The translations under genes and the position numbers were made by a program. Shown in pieces: positions 53,396 through 63,276 of a stretch of 64,000 nucleotides of DNA (positions within the stretch are counted from its first letter, which is position 1; the number at the start of each line of letters is the position of its first letter). Source of the DNA: Idiomarina ramblicola (GTDB lineage Bacteria > Pseudomonadota > Gammaproteobacteria > Enterobacterales > Alteromonadaceae); NCBI RefSeq assembly GCF_003987255.1, contig NZ_PIQC01000008.1, positions 1-64,000 of the forward strand, given 5' to 3'. The notes beneath the pieces were generated by a model. That model searched no databases. It saw only the letters and a list, made by a program, of their open reading frames with translations, and was not told the DNA's origin.

Positions 53396-54562
53396 ATGAG
53401 TACGGAGAAAAGTTCGGTTAATTTAGAGCATCTGGCAAATGCGGTTCCCGGGGCGCTTTACCAACTCGAGCGTTCGCCCGAAGGGGAGTTAAAATTTAAC
53501 TATGTCAGCCAGGGCGTAGAGGCTATTTATGGTTGCTCTGCCGAAGAGTTGGCAAGCGATATCAGTTTGCTAAGTCACATTATTCATCCTGACGATTTAC
53601 AGTCCGTTTTAACCAGCATGCATGAATCCGCGCGTTACCAGTATTTGTGGGTAAAAGAATATCGGGTGATTCGAAATGGTAAAGAAGCCTGGATATACGG
53701 GCACGCCGTGACCATTCGTCAAGCAGATGGAAGCACTCTGTGGAATGGACAGATGCTGGATATTACCGAGAGAAAGCTGCTTGAGCTGAAAGCCGAAGAG
53801 CAGCAGCGCAATTTAATGTTGGCGGAGCGAGTCGGTGGACTTGGTCATTGGCGGCTTGACTTGGAAACGGGATTATCGCAGTGGTCAGACACTATGTATG
53901 ACTTGCATGGTCTGGAAAAAGCGAAGGTAAAACCCTCGCTAGCCCTGGTTATGGAAAAGACCCACCCCGAAGACCGGAAAGCTTTAACCGAAGCTATTGA
54001 AGCTGTAAAGCAGTCCGGTGCGCGCGATGTTGAACACCGCGTCATGCTAGCCGATGGGGAGGTTAGGTGGTTACGTGCATCAGGAATCTACCAGACAAAT
54101 GACGATGGTAAGGAAATTATTTTTGGTACCACTCAGGACATTACTGATTATAAAGAACTGGAACTGAAGCTAAGGCAGACTGGCGGTAGTGATGAGCATA
54201 CTGGGTTTTATAACCGCCGCCTTATGTTGCAGTCACTGCAAAGGCGCTTTAGTTTATTTCAGGCGCACTCTGAGTATCAATATTATGTTTTGGTCACACA
54301 CGTTGCGGATACCGCAGAAACGCTAAAAGTGGTGAGTCACATTGTGCGGCAAAATATCCAGGACTACGACATTCCAGGCAGCCTGGGTAACGGGCTCATT
54401 GTGGTGTTGATGTCTACCCTGTCTGCACAACAGAATACCGACTGTCTGAACGCTATCCGGACACAACTGAATGAGCATCGTATTGAGCATAAGATCGCTC
54501 TGGAATGTGCTCAGGTAACGGATCTCCGATTCGATGATATTTTGATACGTGCGCTGCGCTAA
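53396..54562 (+). CDS. tandem PAS protein with degenerate GGDEF domain
   Basis: A 388-aa cytosolic protein: PAS/PAC 1 (about 10-125), PAS/PAC 2 (about 140-260), then a GGDEF-like remnant. The domain start DEHTGFYNRRLMLQSLQRRF is recognisable, but the active site reads GSLGNGLIVVL (Gly328 onward) in place of RxGGDEF, so it cannot be a normal diguanylate cyclase. It may be a signalling receptor by structure only. It is convergent with the PYP ligase gene. Confidence 0.7.
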   Translation: MSTEKSSVNLEHLANAVPGALYQLERSPEGELKFNYVSQGVEAIYGCSAEELASDISLLSHIIHPDDLQSVLTSMHESARYQYLWVKEYRVIRNGKEAWIYGHAVTIRQADGSTLWNGQMLDITERKLLELKAEEQQRNLMLAERVGGLGHWRLDLETGLSQWSDTMYDLHGLEKAKVKPSLALVMEKTHPEDRKALTEAIEAVKQSGARDVEHRVMLADGEVRWLRASGIYQTNDDGKEIIFGTTQDITDYKELELKLRQTGGSDEHTGFYNRRLMLQSLQRRFSLFQAHSEYQYYVLVTHVADTAETLKVVSHIVRQNIQDYDIPGSLGNGLIVVLMSTLSAQQNTDCLNAIRTQLNEHRIEHKIALECAQVTDLRFDDILIRALR

Positions 54563-54563
54563 T

Positions 54564-55820
54564 TTAGCGACTTACAGGCTTACCAATAGCCCAGTCTCGC
54601 GCTTTACCCATTGAGTTCAGTGGCAGTTGTTTACCAAAGCTGATGTGCTCTGGTATTTCAGCAGCAAGGAGGCGTTCAGCTAACCAGCTTTTGATGCTTT
54701 GTTCTGTTGTCGTTTCTTCAATGGAACTGTTCAGAACGATAAAGGCTTTTAACCCCGTCCCTTCATCTGATTTCATCGGCCTTACATTGACATCAATAAC
54801 CGCTGGGTGTTGACGCAGCAATTCCGCAACGCGCGCCGGGAATACATTGCTTCCCCTTATTGAGATAGCCTTATCGATTCGTCCGGCAATCTTAAATTCA
54901 TTTATCGTTTTCCATTCTGCCTTATCAGGCATCTCGTAGACAGCCCCACTTTGTTTTTCAATTAACTGCTGTGAGTCACTGCTGTTACTGCGCCAACGAG
55001 GCAGCAAACGATAAGTGTTTTCCGGTTCGCAACGATAGCCAATACCAGCGGTTTCGGAACTGCCATAAATTTCAACGGCTCGTGCAGCCCCCATGGCGTA
55101 TAACTGATGCAGTGTACGTGGAGGACAACAACCGGCAGAGCTAATAAAAAGTACGCCCGAGGGAAGAGGAGAGATTTCGGTGGCGAGTTGAGTCAAAAGC
55201 TCTGGAAAGCCGACCACAATGTCGCCTGCCCGTAACCCCCCATTGCGCACGTGGCTGTAGGCTTTAAAACCTCTCAAGACAGGAATATCAACAACATGAG
55301 GCAGCAACACGGTAAACAAGAAGCCATAGATGTGATGACTGGGTACTAAGGCAATCACTCGGTTGGGAGCTATGTCATATTCACTATTAAAAATACCGAC
55401 AAAGTCATTCACCTCCTCAACCAAACGACGCCATGAGTGCTCACAGGCTTTTGGCTGGCCGGTCGAGCCAGAAGTTGACACGGTTATGTTCTGGGAATGA
55501 ATGTCTCGCGATTTAAGAACAACATCAGCCCACTCAGAAAGGCTATGGCGGCGCAGCAAGTAATCTTCGACGCCACTGTCTCCCATATGAAAGAACTGAA
55601 CCACACGACCTGCCAGCGCCAGTCTTTCCAGGGAATCAACTGCGATCTCATCGCTATCATTACTTTTTTCGGACTGGTGTTTGGGTATCAGACAGTCGTC
55701 TTCGTGCCACTGGCGACGTTTCCATTGCTCGCCTTCGTCAGGGCGCATCCGCGCAAGTTCATCGGCGATGAGGTCGCCGATGACGGTGACGATAAAATGA
55801 TGTTTAAGTGGATTTGTCAC
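54564..55820 (-). CDS. pcl: p-coumarate-CoA-type ligase of the PYP cluster
   Basis: A 418-aa adenylate-forming enzyme. P-loop: TVSTSGSTGQPKACEH; A5-like: VEIYGSSETAGIGYR; hinge: IAGRIDKAISIRGSNVFP; C-terminal lysine motif NSMGKARDW. By position it presumably activates p-coumaric acid to the CoA ester used to load PYP. The start is GTG at 55820, one base after the PYP stop; a TTG 18 bases further would overlap PYP. Confidence 0.8.
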   Translation of the reverse strand: MTNPLKHHFIVTVIGDLIADELARMRPDEGEQWKRRQWHEDDCLIPKHQSEKSNDSDEIAVDSLERLALAGRVVQFFHMGDSGVEDYLLRRHSLSEWADVVLKSRDIHSQNITVSTSGSTGQPKACEHSWRRLVEEVNDFVGIFNSEYDIAPNRVIALVPSHHIYGFLFTVLLPHVVDIPVLRGFKAYSHVRNGGLRAGDIVVGFPELLTQLATEISPLPSGVLFISSAGCCPPRTLHQLYAMGAARAVEIYGSSETAGIGYRCEPENTYRLLPRWRSNSSDSQQLIEKQSGAVYEMPDKAEWKTINEFKIAGRIDKAISIRGSNVFPARVAELLRQHPAVIDVNVRPMKSDEGTGLKAFIVLNSSIEETTTEQSIKSWLAERLLAAEIPEHISFGKQLPLNSMGKARDWAIGKPVSR

Positions 55821-55821
55821 G

Positions 55822-56199
55822 TTATAGACGCTTAACAAACACCCAGTAGCTGTCGCCGGTCAGCGCTTTTTTCATATGAACTTTAACTTTGGTCGGCTTC
55901 ATTTCGTAATCAAAAACGTACTCAAACATCGTATTTAAGTCTCCGTTTTTAACACCGTCGTCGAAACGGCCTTTAAATTCAGGACTATTCGTACAGGGGG
56001 CAACTTCTTTGAAAAAGTTTTTGCCGACTACGGCCCCCGGATCGCGACCCGTAATATCACCTTCTGCCGCATTGTATTGAATAATTTTTCCATTGCTGTC
56101 TAACTGGATAGCCCCGAACGCAATATCATTTAACTTATCGTCCGACATTTTCGCTAACGTGTTTTCAATATCATCAGAACCAAACTGAACTATTTCCAT
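55822..56199 (-). CDS. pyp: photoactive yellow protein
   Basis: A 125-aa blue-light receptor, exactly the length of the Halorhodospira protein. All chromophore-site residues are present: Tyr42, Glu46, Thr50, Arg52 ([13 protein letters not shown]) and Cys69 (APCTNSPEF), to which p-coumaric acid is thioester-linked. AAAGGGG precedes the chosen ATG 56199; the frame extends nine codons further. The partner ligase gene follows immediately. Confidence 0.97.
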   Translation of the reverse strand: MEIVQFGSDDIENTLAKMSDDKLNDIAFGAIQLDSNGKIIQYNAAEGDITGRDPGAVVGKNFFKEVAPCTNSPEFKGRFDDGVKNGDLNTMFEYVFDYEMKPTKVKVHMKKALTGDSYWVFVKRL

Positions 56200-56339
56200 G
56201 GTGTTGCCCCTTTGTCTATGTGTCATCTAATAGTTGGCTTCGAGATATTTGGATCAGGTTTTCTTAACACTTCTTAAAGTGAAATTCATAGCAAGCAGGT
56301 CTATACTGCCTTTTAGGTCAACAATTAAGGATAAAAATA

Positions 56340-56930
56340 ATGCCCAGAACGCCTAAATTTCACCGGGAAACCGCGCTTAATAATGCGTTAAAGCTTTTCT
56401 GGCGCAAGGGGTATCATGCGACCTCGATGAAAGACATTGAAGAAGAAATGGATATGAGGCCGGGAAGTATCTACGCGGCATTTGGTAATAAAGAAGCGTT
56501 ATTTAAAGAAACTCTGGAAGAGTACTCGGTACTTGCGGCGGATGACTTTAAGCAGACGTTAGCGCAAAAATCATCGGTTTTGCAGGGGCTCAGTTTGTAT
56601 CTTCGTAATCTTGTGGTAATGGATGCTGCTTGTGAGCCGACCAAAGCTTGTATGCTGGTTAAGACTTTGCTGGAATTTACGCCAGAAGATAAAGCGTTTA
56701 GCGATCCTGTTCGCAGTTACCTGCAAGAATTTGAGCAGCTCTTTACTGACGCATTTGAATTAGCACAGCAGCGAGGAGAAGTGGGTCGCTCTCAATCGCC
56801 TGAACGTCTTGCGCGCTTATTGCAAACAAATGTTATTGGTTTGCGTACCATGGTCAGAAGAGATATTCCTCAGGAACAACTGGCGAACTTAGCCGACGAT
56901 ATTATTGCGAGGATTATTCCTGCAAGTTAA
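56340..56930 (+). CDS. TetR-family regulator
   Basis: A 196-aa repressor. The N-terminal helix-turn-helix FHRETALNNALKLFWRKGYHATSMKDIEEEM and SIYAAFGNKEALFKETLEEY are typical of the TetR group. The C-terminal ligand domain is variable. It is divergent from the PYP gene (140 bases between starts) and convergent with an MFS gene, so it may control either; the ligand is unknown. Confidence 0.88.
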   Translation: MPRTPKFHRETALNNALKLFWRKGYHATSMKDIEEEMDMRPGSIYAAFGNKEALFKETLEEYSVLAADDFKQTLAQKSSVLQGLSLYLRNLVVMDAACEPTKACMLVKTLLEFTPEDKAFSDPVRSYLQEFEQLFTDAFELAQQRGEVGRSQSPERLARLLQTNVIGLRTMVRRDIPQEQLANLADDIIARIIPAS

Positions 56931-58161
56931 ATAAGCCTTTGTAACTCTTGGGGTCAAAACGCCAGGTAATCAGCAGAATCAATAAGCCGACAAGAATGTG
57001 TAATTGCCAGCCCAGACTGTAGTTGCCTGAAACGTCTCTGAACCAGCCGGTTAAAAGCGGCATGAGACTGGCAAACATAAAGCCAATACCCTGCATAAAC
57101 GAAACCAGGCGTCCGGCTTGTACTGGGTTGTCGATATGATCCAGTGCCATGACAATACACAGCGGGAAGGCGCCGCCTAAACCGAAACCACAGAGTGCTG
57201 ACCAGAGCCAGGGCGCTTCTGTGGGAAACCAGCTTAACCCCGCAAAGCCTATCATTTGCGTAAGAACAGCAAGTATTAACCAGAACCGTCTGTCTTGTGT
57301 TCGTGATAAGGCGGGCAGCAACAAAGCGCCAATAACCTGAACTAATGAAAATAGCGCCAATAAGTTCCCGGCTTTTTGGGCTGGCCAGTCAAATTCTGCG
57401 TAGAAAGGCGCTATCCAGGCGATAAACCCTGCATAACCTGCATTGACCAAGGCGAAATAAATGCCTAACAGCCACGCCCGGGGATAACGGTGAGCGCGCA
57501 ATAGCAGGTGTCTTGGAGGGATACTGGCTACCGGCACCCGGTTAAAAGGGAGGTACCAAATGACCAGTACCAGTAGAGCTAACAGGGACCAACTGCCCAG
57601 AGCCTGGAATCGTTCCGGCAGCAAGTTTGCGGCCCAGGGGGTGGCAACAGCACCGAGTGCAGCGCCGCCCATCAGTGCAGCAGACCAAAGACCAGTGACC
57701 ATGCCTAAGCGGTTCAGATATTTTTGTTTGGTCAGCTCAGGGATCACAATATGGAGCAGTGCAATACCAACCCCTCCAACCAGAGCACTACTAATTAAGC
57801 TTATATTTGTCGGCTCAAATAAGCGTGTTACCAGGCCTGCGCAAAGCACAAGCAAACCAAGACCTATGCCCTGCTTATAACCTAACGCCGTGGTTACCCG
57901 ACCAGCGAATAAAGCCATTAAACCAATCATTAAAATGGGCAGTGTGGTCAGTAGCGAAACTTCACTAAAAGACAGTTTGGTAATGGTTTGTAATTCGTCG
58001 GTAAGAGGCCCTACCGAGGTTAGCAGCGGACGGAGATTCAGCCCCAGCAAGACCAGCACCAACAGGCCGAAAAGTAAGGGGAGTTTTGATGGTTTCGCCA
58101 CAGGCGCTGATGAAGTCTGCAAATGAGTACCGCAAGTTTGTAAAAGCCATACTCTACTCAA
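56914..58161 (-). CDS. MFS transporter, CynX/NimT-like
   Basis: A 12-helix transporter of the cyanate-type MFS group, up to 415 aa. [17 protein letters not shown] in helix 1 is the mark of the CynX/YycB branch. The start is uncertain: no ATG exists near the N-terminus, only TTG (58161), TTG (58122) and GTG (58101). It overlaps the TetR gene by 17 bases and is a candidate target of it. Substrate unknown. Confidence 0.78.
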   Translation of the reverse strand: MSRVWLLQTCGTHLQTSSAPVAKPSKLPLLFGLLVLVLLGLNLRPLLTSVGPLTDELQTITKLSFSEVSLLTTLPILMIGLMALFAGRVTTALGYKQGIGLGLLVLCAGLVTRLFEPTNISLISSALVGGVGIALLHIVIPELTKQKYLNRLGMVTGLWSAALMGGAALGAVATPWAANLLPERFQALGSWSLLALLVLVIWYLPFNRVPVASIPPRHLLLRAHRYPRAWLLGIYFALVNAGYAGFIAWIAPFYAEFDWPAQKAGNLLALFSLVQVIGALLLPALSRTQDRRFWLILAVLTQMIGFAGLSWFPTEAPWLWSALCGFGLGGAFPLCIVMALDHIDNPVQAGRLVSFMQGIGFMFASLMPLLTGWFRDVSGNYSLGWQLHILVGLLILLITWRFDPKSYKGLFNLQE

Positions 58162-58237
58162 TTTTCATCGCGGTGTGAAACCGTGTTATTATTTCGCGCC
58201 AACAGTGATCGTCCGTTTCATAAAAAGAGAACCCGTT

Positions 58238-58873
58238 ATGACCGCGTCTCCGGTGTTAGGGAATTTGTTTATCATTGCGGCCCCCAGTGGCGCAGGCAAG
58301 TCGAGCCTGATACGGGCTTTGTTGGAAAAACACCCTGATCAATCTATGCAGGTATCTGTATCGTCGACCACGCGTGCTCCGCGTCCGGGTGAAGTCCAGG
58401 GTGTCCATTATCACTTCCTCAGTACTGACGAGTTTGAACAGCGTATTGATGCAGGTGAGTTTTACGAATGGGCGCGTGTATTCGGCAATTATTATGGTAC
58501 CTCTCGTAAAGTCGTCGAGTCTTTATTGGCAGAGGGCAAGGATGTGTTTCTGGATATTGACTGGCAGGGTGCTCAGCAAGTTCGTGAACACCACCCTGAA
58601 GTGCGCTCGGTTTTTATTGTCCCTCCCAGCCTGGAAGTTCTGGAAGAGCGGCTGCGTATTCGTGGACAGGACTCCGATCAGGTTATTGCTGAACGTATGG
58701 CAAAGGCTCAGGCAGAAATGTCGCATTATCATGAGTTTGACTACTTACTGGTCAACGATGATTTTGAGAGTACGCTGGCCTCGCTGGAGCATATTGTTTT
58801 AGCGCAGCGGCAAAAAATGCCGCATCAACAAGTAAGATATTCAAAGGTATTGAAGGAATTGCTTGGATCATAG
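58238..58873 (+). CDS. gmk: guanylate kinase
   Basis: Phosphorylates GMP to GDP with ATP. A 211-aa protein with P-loop [11 protein letters not shown] (15-25), [12 protein letters not shown] and the GMP-binding [17 protein letters not shown] 58238 ([11 protein letters not shown]) has AAGAGA upstream; the ORF extends 21 codons earlier without conservation. It opens the gmk-rpoZ-spoT cluster, the same order as in E. coli. Confidence 0.96.
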   Translation: MTASPVLGNLFIIAAPSGAGKSSLIRALLEKHPDQSMQVSVSSTTRAPRPGEVQGVHYHFLSTDEFEQRIDAGEFYEWARVFGNYYGTSRKVVESLLAEGKDVFLDIDWQGAQQVREHHPEVRSVFIVPPSLEVLEERLRIRGQDSDQVIAERMAKAQAEMSHYHEFDYLLVNDDFESTLASLEHIVLAQRQKMPHQQVRYSKVLKELLGS

Positions 58874-58938
58874 GGCTTAATTCCGTATAATTCTTAGCCT
58901 TTCGAAAAATACGACTCACGCTTTATTGGGAGTAAACC

Positions 58939-59208
58939 ATGGCTCGCGTAACTGTAGAAGATGCTGTAGACCGTGTTGGTAACCGTTTTGATTTGATTTT
59001 GTTAGCCTCACGACGCGCGCGTCAATTGGCTAATGGTAAAGAGCCACTAGTTGAAACAAAAAACGAAAAACCAACTGTTATTGCTTTGCGTGAAATTGAG
59101 CAAGGTTTAATCGATAATGAACGTCTGGATATTGAAGATCAGGCGGCTCAAAAGCAGCAGGATGCTGAAGAACTGCGTGCGGTAGACGCGCTGCGCGGTA
59201 TCGAATAA
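58939..59208 (+). CDS. rpoZ: RNA polymerase omega subunit
   Basis: An 89-aa subunit that helps fold and stabilise the beta' subunit and in E. coli forms a ppGpp site. The start [20 protein letters not shown] and the [10 protein letters not shown] / [10 protein letters not shown] blocks are diagnostic. It lies between gmk and spoT as in enterobacteria. Confidence 0.97.
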   Translation: MARVTVEDAVDRVGNRFDLILLASRRARQLANGKEPLVETKNEKPTVIALREIEQGLIDNERLDIEDQAAQKQQDAEELRAVDALRGIE

Positions 59209-59220
59209 AAATTTCTTTTC

Positions 59221-59244
59221 GCCAACGGCACCACTGCCGTTGGC
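59221..59244 (+). terminator. hairpin between rpoZ and spoT
   Basis: GCCAACGGCA/TGCCGTTGGC, 10-bp stem, 4-base loop. Only a weak T-run follows, so it may attenuate transcription into spoT rather than end it. Confidence 0.5.
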
Positions 59245-59311
59245 AATTCTGTCAAATCCCCTTATTCTGAAAGTATATTCATAAGTCCGGTGTGACCCGG
59301 GGAGTTAACTG

Positions 59312-61417
59312 GTGTACTTATTTGAAGGCTTAAAGGCTCAAGTTAGTGAGTATCTTCCGTCTGAGCAGGTGGAACGTATTCGTGATGCCTTTGTTGTAGC
59401 AAACGAAGCCCACAGTTCGCAAAAACGCAGCAGTGGTGAGCCTTATATTACTCACCCGGTTGCGGTTGCCAGTCTGCTTGCTGATATGAGGCTGGACTGT
59501 GAAACGCTGATGGCAGCCCTACTGCACGATGTGATTGAAGATACCGAAACCAGCCGGGAAGACTTAGCCGAGCGCTTTGGTGCTACCGTTGCCAGCTTGG
59601 TGGAGGGTGTGTCTAAACTGGATAAACTGCAGTTTAACTCCAAAGAAGAGGCCCAGGCCGAAAACTATCGCAAGATGATTATGGCGATGGTGCAGGATAT
59701 TCGGGTTATTTTGATTAAACTGGCTGACCGCACCCACAACATGCGAACTATTCAGCATCTCCGCCCCGACAAACGTCGCCGTATCGCCCGCGAAACATTA
59801 GAAATTTATGCCCCTTTAGCCCACCGCCTGGGTATGCACGATATTAAAAACGAATTAGAGCAACTGGGCTTCTGGGCGCTGTACCCCTGGCGTGGAAAAT
59901 TGCTGGAGTCGGAAGTAAAGCGCGCCCGTGGTAACCGTCGTGAGTTTACTGAACGTGTGCAAAGCGAAATTAACTCCCGACTTGACGGTAATAATATTAA
60001 AGCGCGGGTATTCGGCCGTGAAAAGCATCTGCACAGTATTTACCGGAAAATGCAGGCCAAAGAAGTTAAGTTTGAGCAGGTCATGGACATTTATGCGTTC
60101 CGGGTCATTGTTGACAGTGTGGATACCTGCTACCGGGTACTGGGGGCGCTGCACAATTTGTATAAGCCCATTGAAACGCGGTTTAAAGACTACATTGCGA
60201 TTCCTAAGTCAAATGGCTATCAGTCTTTGCATACCTCGTTAAAAGGCCCGCACGGCGTGCCGGTCGAAATTCAGATCCGCACCGAAGAGATGGATCTGAT
60301 GGCAGACCGGGGCGTCGCAGCGCATTGGATGTACAAACAATCGGATGACTCGAGTACCACCGCTCAGGTAAGAGCCCGTAAGTGGATGCAGAGCCTGTTA
60401 GAGTTGCAACAAAGTGCAGGTAATTCCTTTGAGTTTATTGAAAGCGTTAAATCTGATTTATTCCCCGATGAAATATACGTATTCAGCCCTGACGGGCGTA
60501 TTACCGAGTTGCCTCAGGGGGCAACCGCGGTAGACTTTGCTTACGCGGTTCATACCGATGTTGGTAACACCTGTATTGGAGCGAGAGTTAATCATCGTAC
60601 TTATTCGTTAAGCAAGCCGCTGGAAACCGGACAAACGGTTGAGATAAAAACCGCACCGAATTCTCGGCCCAATATTGCCTGGCTCAACTTTGTGGTAACG
60701 GGCAAGGCCCGCGCTAAAATTCGTCAGTACCTGAAAAGTCAGGAAGCTGACGAAGCGCAACAGCTAGGTGAGCGTTTGCTGCGTTCCGCCTTAGGCCAGG
60801 TGAGTTACGACGAGATACCAGAGTCGGAATTTAACCGGGTGTTGCAGGAAACAAAAATGGATACCCGTGAGAACCTGCTAAAGCAAATTGGCTTAGGTAA
60901 CATGATGTCGATTGCCATTGCGAAGCGTTTACTGGGTGATTTACAACCGATAAAAGATGACAATGCATCGCAAAAAAGTTTATCAATAAAAGGGGCTGAA
61001 GGCCTGCTGGTAAGTTTCGCTAAGTGCTGCCGGCCTATTCCGGGTGATGATATTATTGCCCATGTGAGTCCCGGGAAGGGTTTGGTCATTCACCGTCGCG
61101 AATGCAAAAACGTGCGCGGACACGAAGATGACCCGGGCCGTTACTTCCCGGTTGAGTGGGATAACAAACCGGAAGCTGAATTTATTTCAGAAATTCGCAT
61201 TGAAATTGTCAATAACCAGGGTGTATTGGCGAAGTTAACCTCGTCAATTGCAACCACGGGTTGTAATATTGATGGTCTGCAGACCGAAGAAATTGATGCC
61301 AACATTTATTTCATTGATGTGGCTTTAACGATAAAAAACCGTAAACATTTAGCGGATGTGATACGTCATATTCGTAAAATGCCGGATGTTCAGCGCGTGA
61401 CGCGCTTAAGGAAGTAA
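59312..61417 (+). CDS. spoT: bifunctional (p)ppGpp synthetase/hydrolase SpoT
   Basis: Controls the stringent-response alarmone. The 701-aa chain has the HD hydrolase domain with LLHDVIEDT (His72-Asp73), the synthetase domain [12 protein letters not shown] and [13 protein letters not shown], a TGS domain ([27 protein letters not shown]), and a C-terminal ACT domain. Start is GTG 59312 with GGGGAG. It is followed two bases after its stop by ridA. Confidence 0.97.
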   Translation: MYLFEGLKAQVSEYLPSEQVERIRDAFVVANEAHSSQKRSSGEPYITHPVAVASLLADMRLDCETLMAALLHDVIEDTETSREDLAERFGATVASLVEGVSKLDKLQFNSKEEAQAENYRKMIMAMVQDIRVILIKLADRTHNMRTIQHLRPDKRRRIARETLEIYAPLAHRLGMHDIKNELEQLGFWALYPWRGKLLESEVKRARGNRREFTERVQSEINSRLDGNNIKARVFGREKHLHSIYRKMQAKEVKFEQVMDIYAFRVIVDSVDTCYRVLGALHNLYKPIETRFKDYIAIPKSNGYQSLHTSLKGPHGVPVEIQIRTEEMDLMADRGVAAHWMYKQSDDSSTTAQVRARKWMQSLLELQQSAGNSFEFIESVKSDLFPDEIYVFSPDGRITELPQGATAVDFAYAVHTDVGNTCIGARVNHRTYSLSKPLETGQTVEIKTAPNSRPNIAWLNFVVTGKARAKIRQYLKSQEADEAQQLGERLLRSALGQVSYDEIPESEFNRVLQETKMDTRENLLKQIGLGNMMSIAIAKRLLGDLQPIKDDNASQKSLSIKGAEGLLVSFAKCCRPIPGDDIIAHVSPGKGLVIHRRECKNVRGHEDDPGRYFPVEWDNKPEAEFISEIRIEIVNNQGVLAKLTSSIATTGCNIDGLQTEEIDANIYFIDVALTIKNRKHLADVIRHIRKMPDVQRVTRLRK

Positions 61418-61418
61418 T

Positions 61419-61811
61419 ATGTCTAAAGTAATTATTTCAACGGATAAAGCGCCCGCAGCTATCGGCACTTATTCGCAAGCGGTAAAAATTGGTACCACCG
61501 TTTACCTTTCGGGGCAGATCCCTCTGGTTCCTGAAACCATGGAGTTGGTCAGTGAAGACTTTACTGCTCAGGCTGAGCAGGTTTTTAAAAACCTGACGGC
61601 AGTCTGTGAAGCCTCCGGTGCTGAGCTACAGGATATGGTCAAGCTGCAGATTTATCTGACCGACCTGGGCCAGTTCGCGATTGTGAATGAAGTGATGGCA
61701 AAACACTTCAGACAGCCATACCCGGCTCGCGCGGCTATCGGCGTGAAGCAATTACCGAAAGGCGCGCAGATTGAAATTGACGGTATTATGGAATTACCTA
61801 GTACCAATTAA
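61419..61811 (+). CDS. ridA: 2-iminobutanoate/2-iminopropanoate deaminase RidA
   Basis: A 130-aa trimeric enzyme that quenches reactive enamine intermediates from pyridoxal-dependent enzymes. [29 protein letters not shown] at the start, then the conserved [24 protein letters not shown]. Directly downstream of spoT, as in enterobacteria. Confidence 0.95.
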   Translation: MSKVIISTDKAPAAIGTYSQAVKIGTTVYLSGQIPLVPETMELVSEDFTAQAEQVFKNLTAVCEASGAELQDMVKLQIYLTDLGQFAIVNEVMAKHFRQPYPARAAIGVKQLPKGAQIEIDGIMELPSTN

Positions 61812-63152
61812 TTAAGCCGATGCTGGTGTCGGCTCTCTGTCCTCCAGAGGGCGACGCCAGATGATAATGGCAATAGCTACGGCTGCCAGAATAAAACAAT
61901 ACCCCGTATGCAGACTGACCGATAACGGTGAAATTTTAAAGCTGGCCCCCATGAGCAAAGCTTGCGCCCCATAGGGTAATGCACCTTGTACGACGCAGGC
62001 AAAAATATCCAGTAAGCTGGCGCTTTGGCGCGGCGCTAAATTCCCCACTTTTGCCAGACGCTTGCTGACCTCACCGGCTAATAAAATGCTGACCGTGTTG
62101 TTAGCAACACAGAAGTTCGTCAGAGCAGTCAGTGCGGCTACCCCAATGGCGGAAGCGCGTTGCTTGTGTTTACTCACTTTGTTGGCTGCGCTTTCGACAA
62201 AAGCGGCTAAGAAAGCTAGCCCGCCCTGCTGGCGAATTAATGCCGATAAACCACCAATGAGCAATGACAGCAAGAAAATTTCCTGCATGCTGCCAAAGCC
62301 TTCGTAAATATCCTGACTGAAAGTGACCCACTCATAGCCGACGGTGAACATGCCAAAAGCGGCCGCTAAAACAATACCAAGGCCCAGTACAGCAAATACG
62401 TTAAGCCCCATCACCGCCAGTACAATAATGGCGAAGTAAGGCAACGACAGCCACAGGTTGGCTTCCGGTATTTCTAACGGTACCTGACTGGTATCGTAAG
62501 TAATTAACCAAATAACGGTGAAAATAGCGGCGGGTATCGCAATTTTTAAGTTGGCGCGAAACTTATCCCGCATGGTACAACCCTGTGTACGAGTTGCGGC
62601 AATAGTGGTATCAGAGATGATGGATAAGTTATCACCAAACATGGCACCACTGACTAAAACTCCGGCCAACAACGGCAGGCTGATATCGGTTGCTTCGCCA
62701 ATACCCAGAACGACTGGCGCCAGTGCAGCTAATGTGCCCATAGAAGTTCCCATCGCTGTGGAGATAACACCCGCTATGATGAACAGTCCGGGTAACAGAA
62801 AAGACGGGGGGATAATGTTCAGGCCTAAAGCTACCATGGCGTCCACACCGCCGGTGGCTTCTGCTACCGTGGAAAAGGCACCGGCCAATAAATAAATTAA
62901 ACACATGGTAATGATGTTGTTGTCGCCGACACCACCCACGAAAGTCTCAATGCGTTCTTCAAAAGCTTGCTTACTGAGCAGAATGCCCAGCACTATCGCT
63001 GGTAGAATCGCAACCGGGCTGGGCAATTGGTAAAACGCGTATTCGACCCCTTCACTTTGAAAGTACAGCCCGGTTCCTAAGAACAAAACTAAGAATAACG
63101 CTAGAGGTAACAGCGCTTTAGCGCTAGCCGGTTGTGGCGAAGCATTGGTCAT
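61812..63152 (-). CDS. NhaC-family Na+/H+ antiporter
   Basis: A 446-aa membrane antiporter with about 11 helices. GTSMGTLAALAPVVLGIG and VSGAMFGDNLSIISDTTIAAT are the core of the NhaC family, which exchanges Na+ (or in some members dicarboxylates/amino acids) for H+. It runs into ridA with no spacer at the 3' ends. Fits a sodium-rich habitat. Confidence 0.82.
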   Translation of the reverse strand: MTNASPQPASAKALLPLALFLVLFLGTGLYFQSEGVEYAFYQLPSPVAILPAIVLGILLSKQAFEERIETFVGGVGDNNIITMCLIYLLAGAFSTVAEATGGVDAMVALGLNIIPPSFLLPGLFIIAGVISTAMGTSMGTLAALAPVVLGIGEATDISLPLLAGVLVSGAMFGDNLSIISDTTIAATRTQGCTMRDKFRANLKIAIPAAIFTVIWLITYDTSQVPLEIPEANLWLSLPYFAIIVLAVMGLNVFAVLGLGIVLAAAFGMFTVGYEWVTFSQDIYEGFGSMQEIFLLSLLIGGLSALIRQQGGLAFLAAFVESAANKVSKHKQRASAIGVAALTALTNFCVANNTVSILLAGEVSKRLAKVGNLAPRQSASLLDIFACVVQGALPYGAQALLMGASFKISPLSVSLHTGYCFILAAVAIAIIIWRRPLEDREPTPASA

Positions 63153-63276
63153 GTGTCAGCCTTATTATTTTTTTATTTGGACGTCCAGAAGTTTATACAG
63201 CTAATTATCCTGATGCAACCTTATTCCAATTACGTGTAGACTGTCGACTAAGTTGTTTTAGATCAGGATAGAGATA

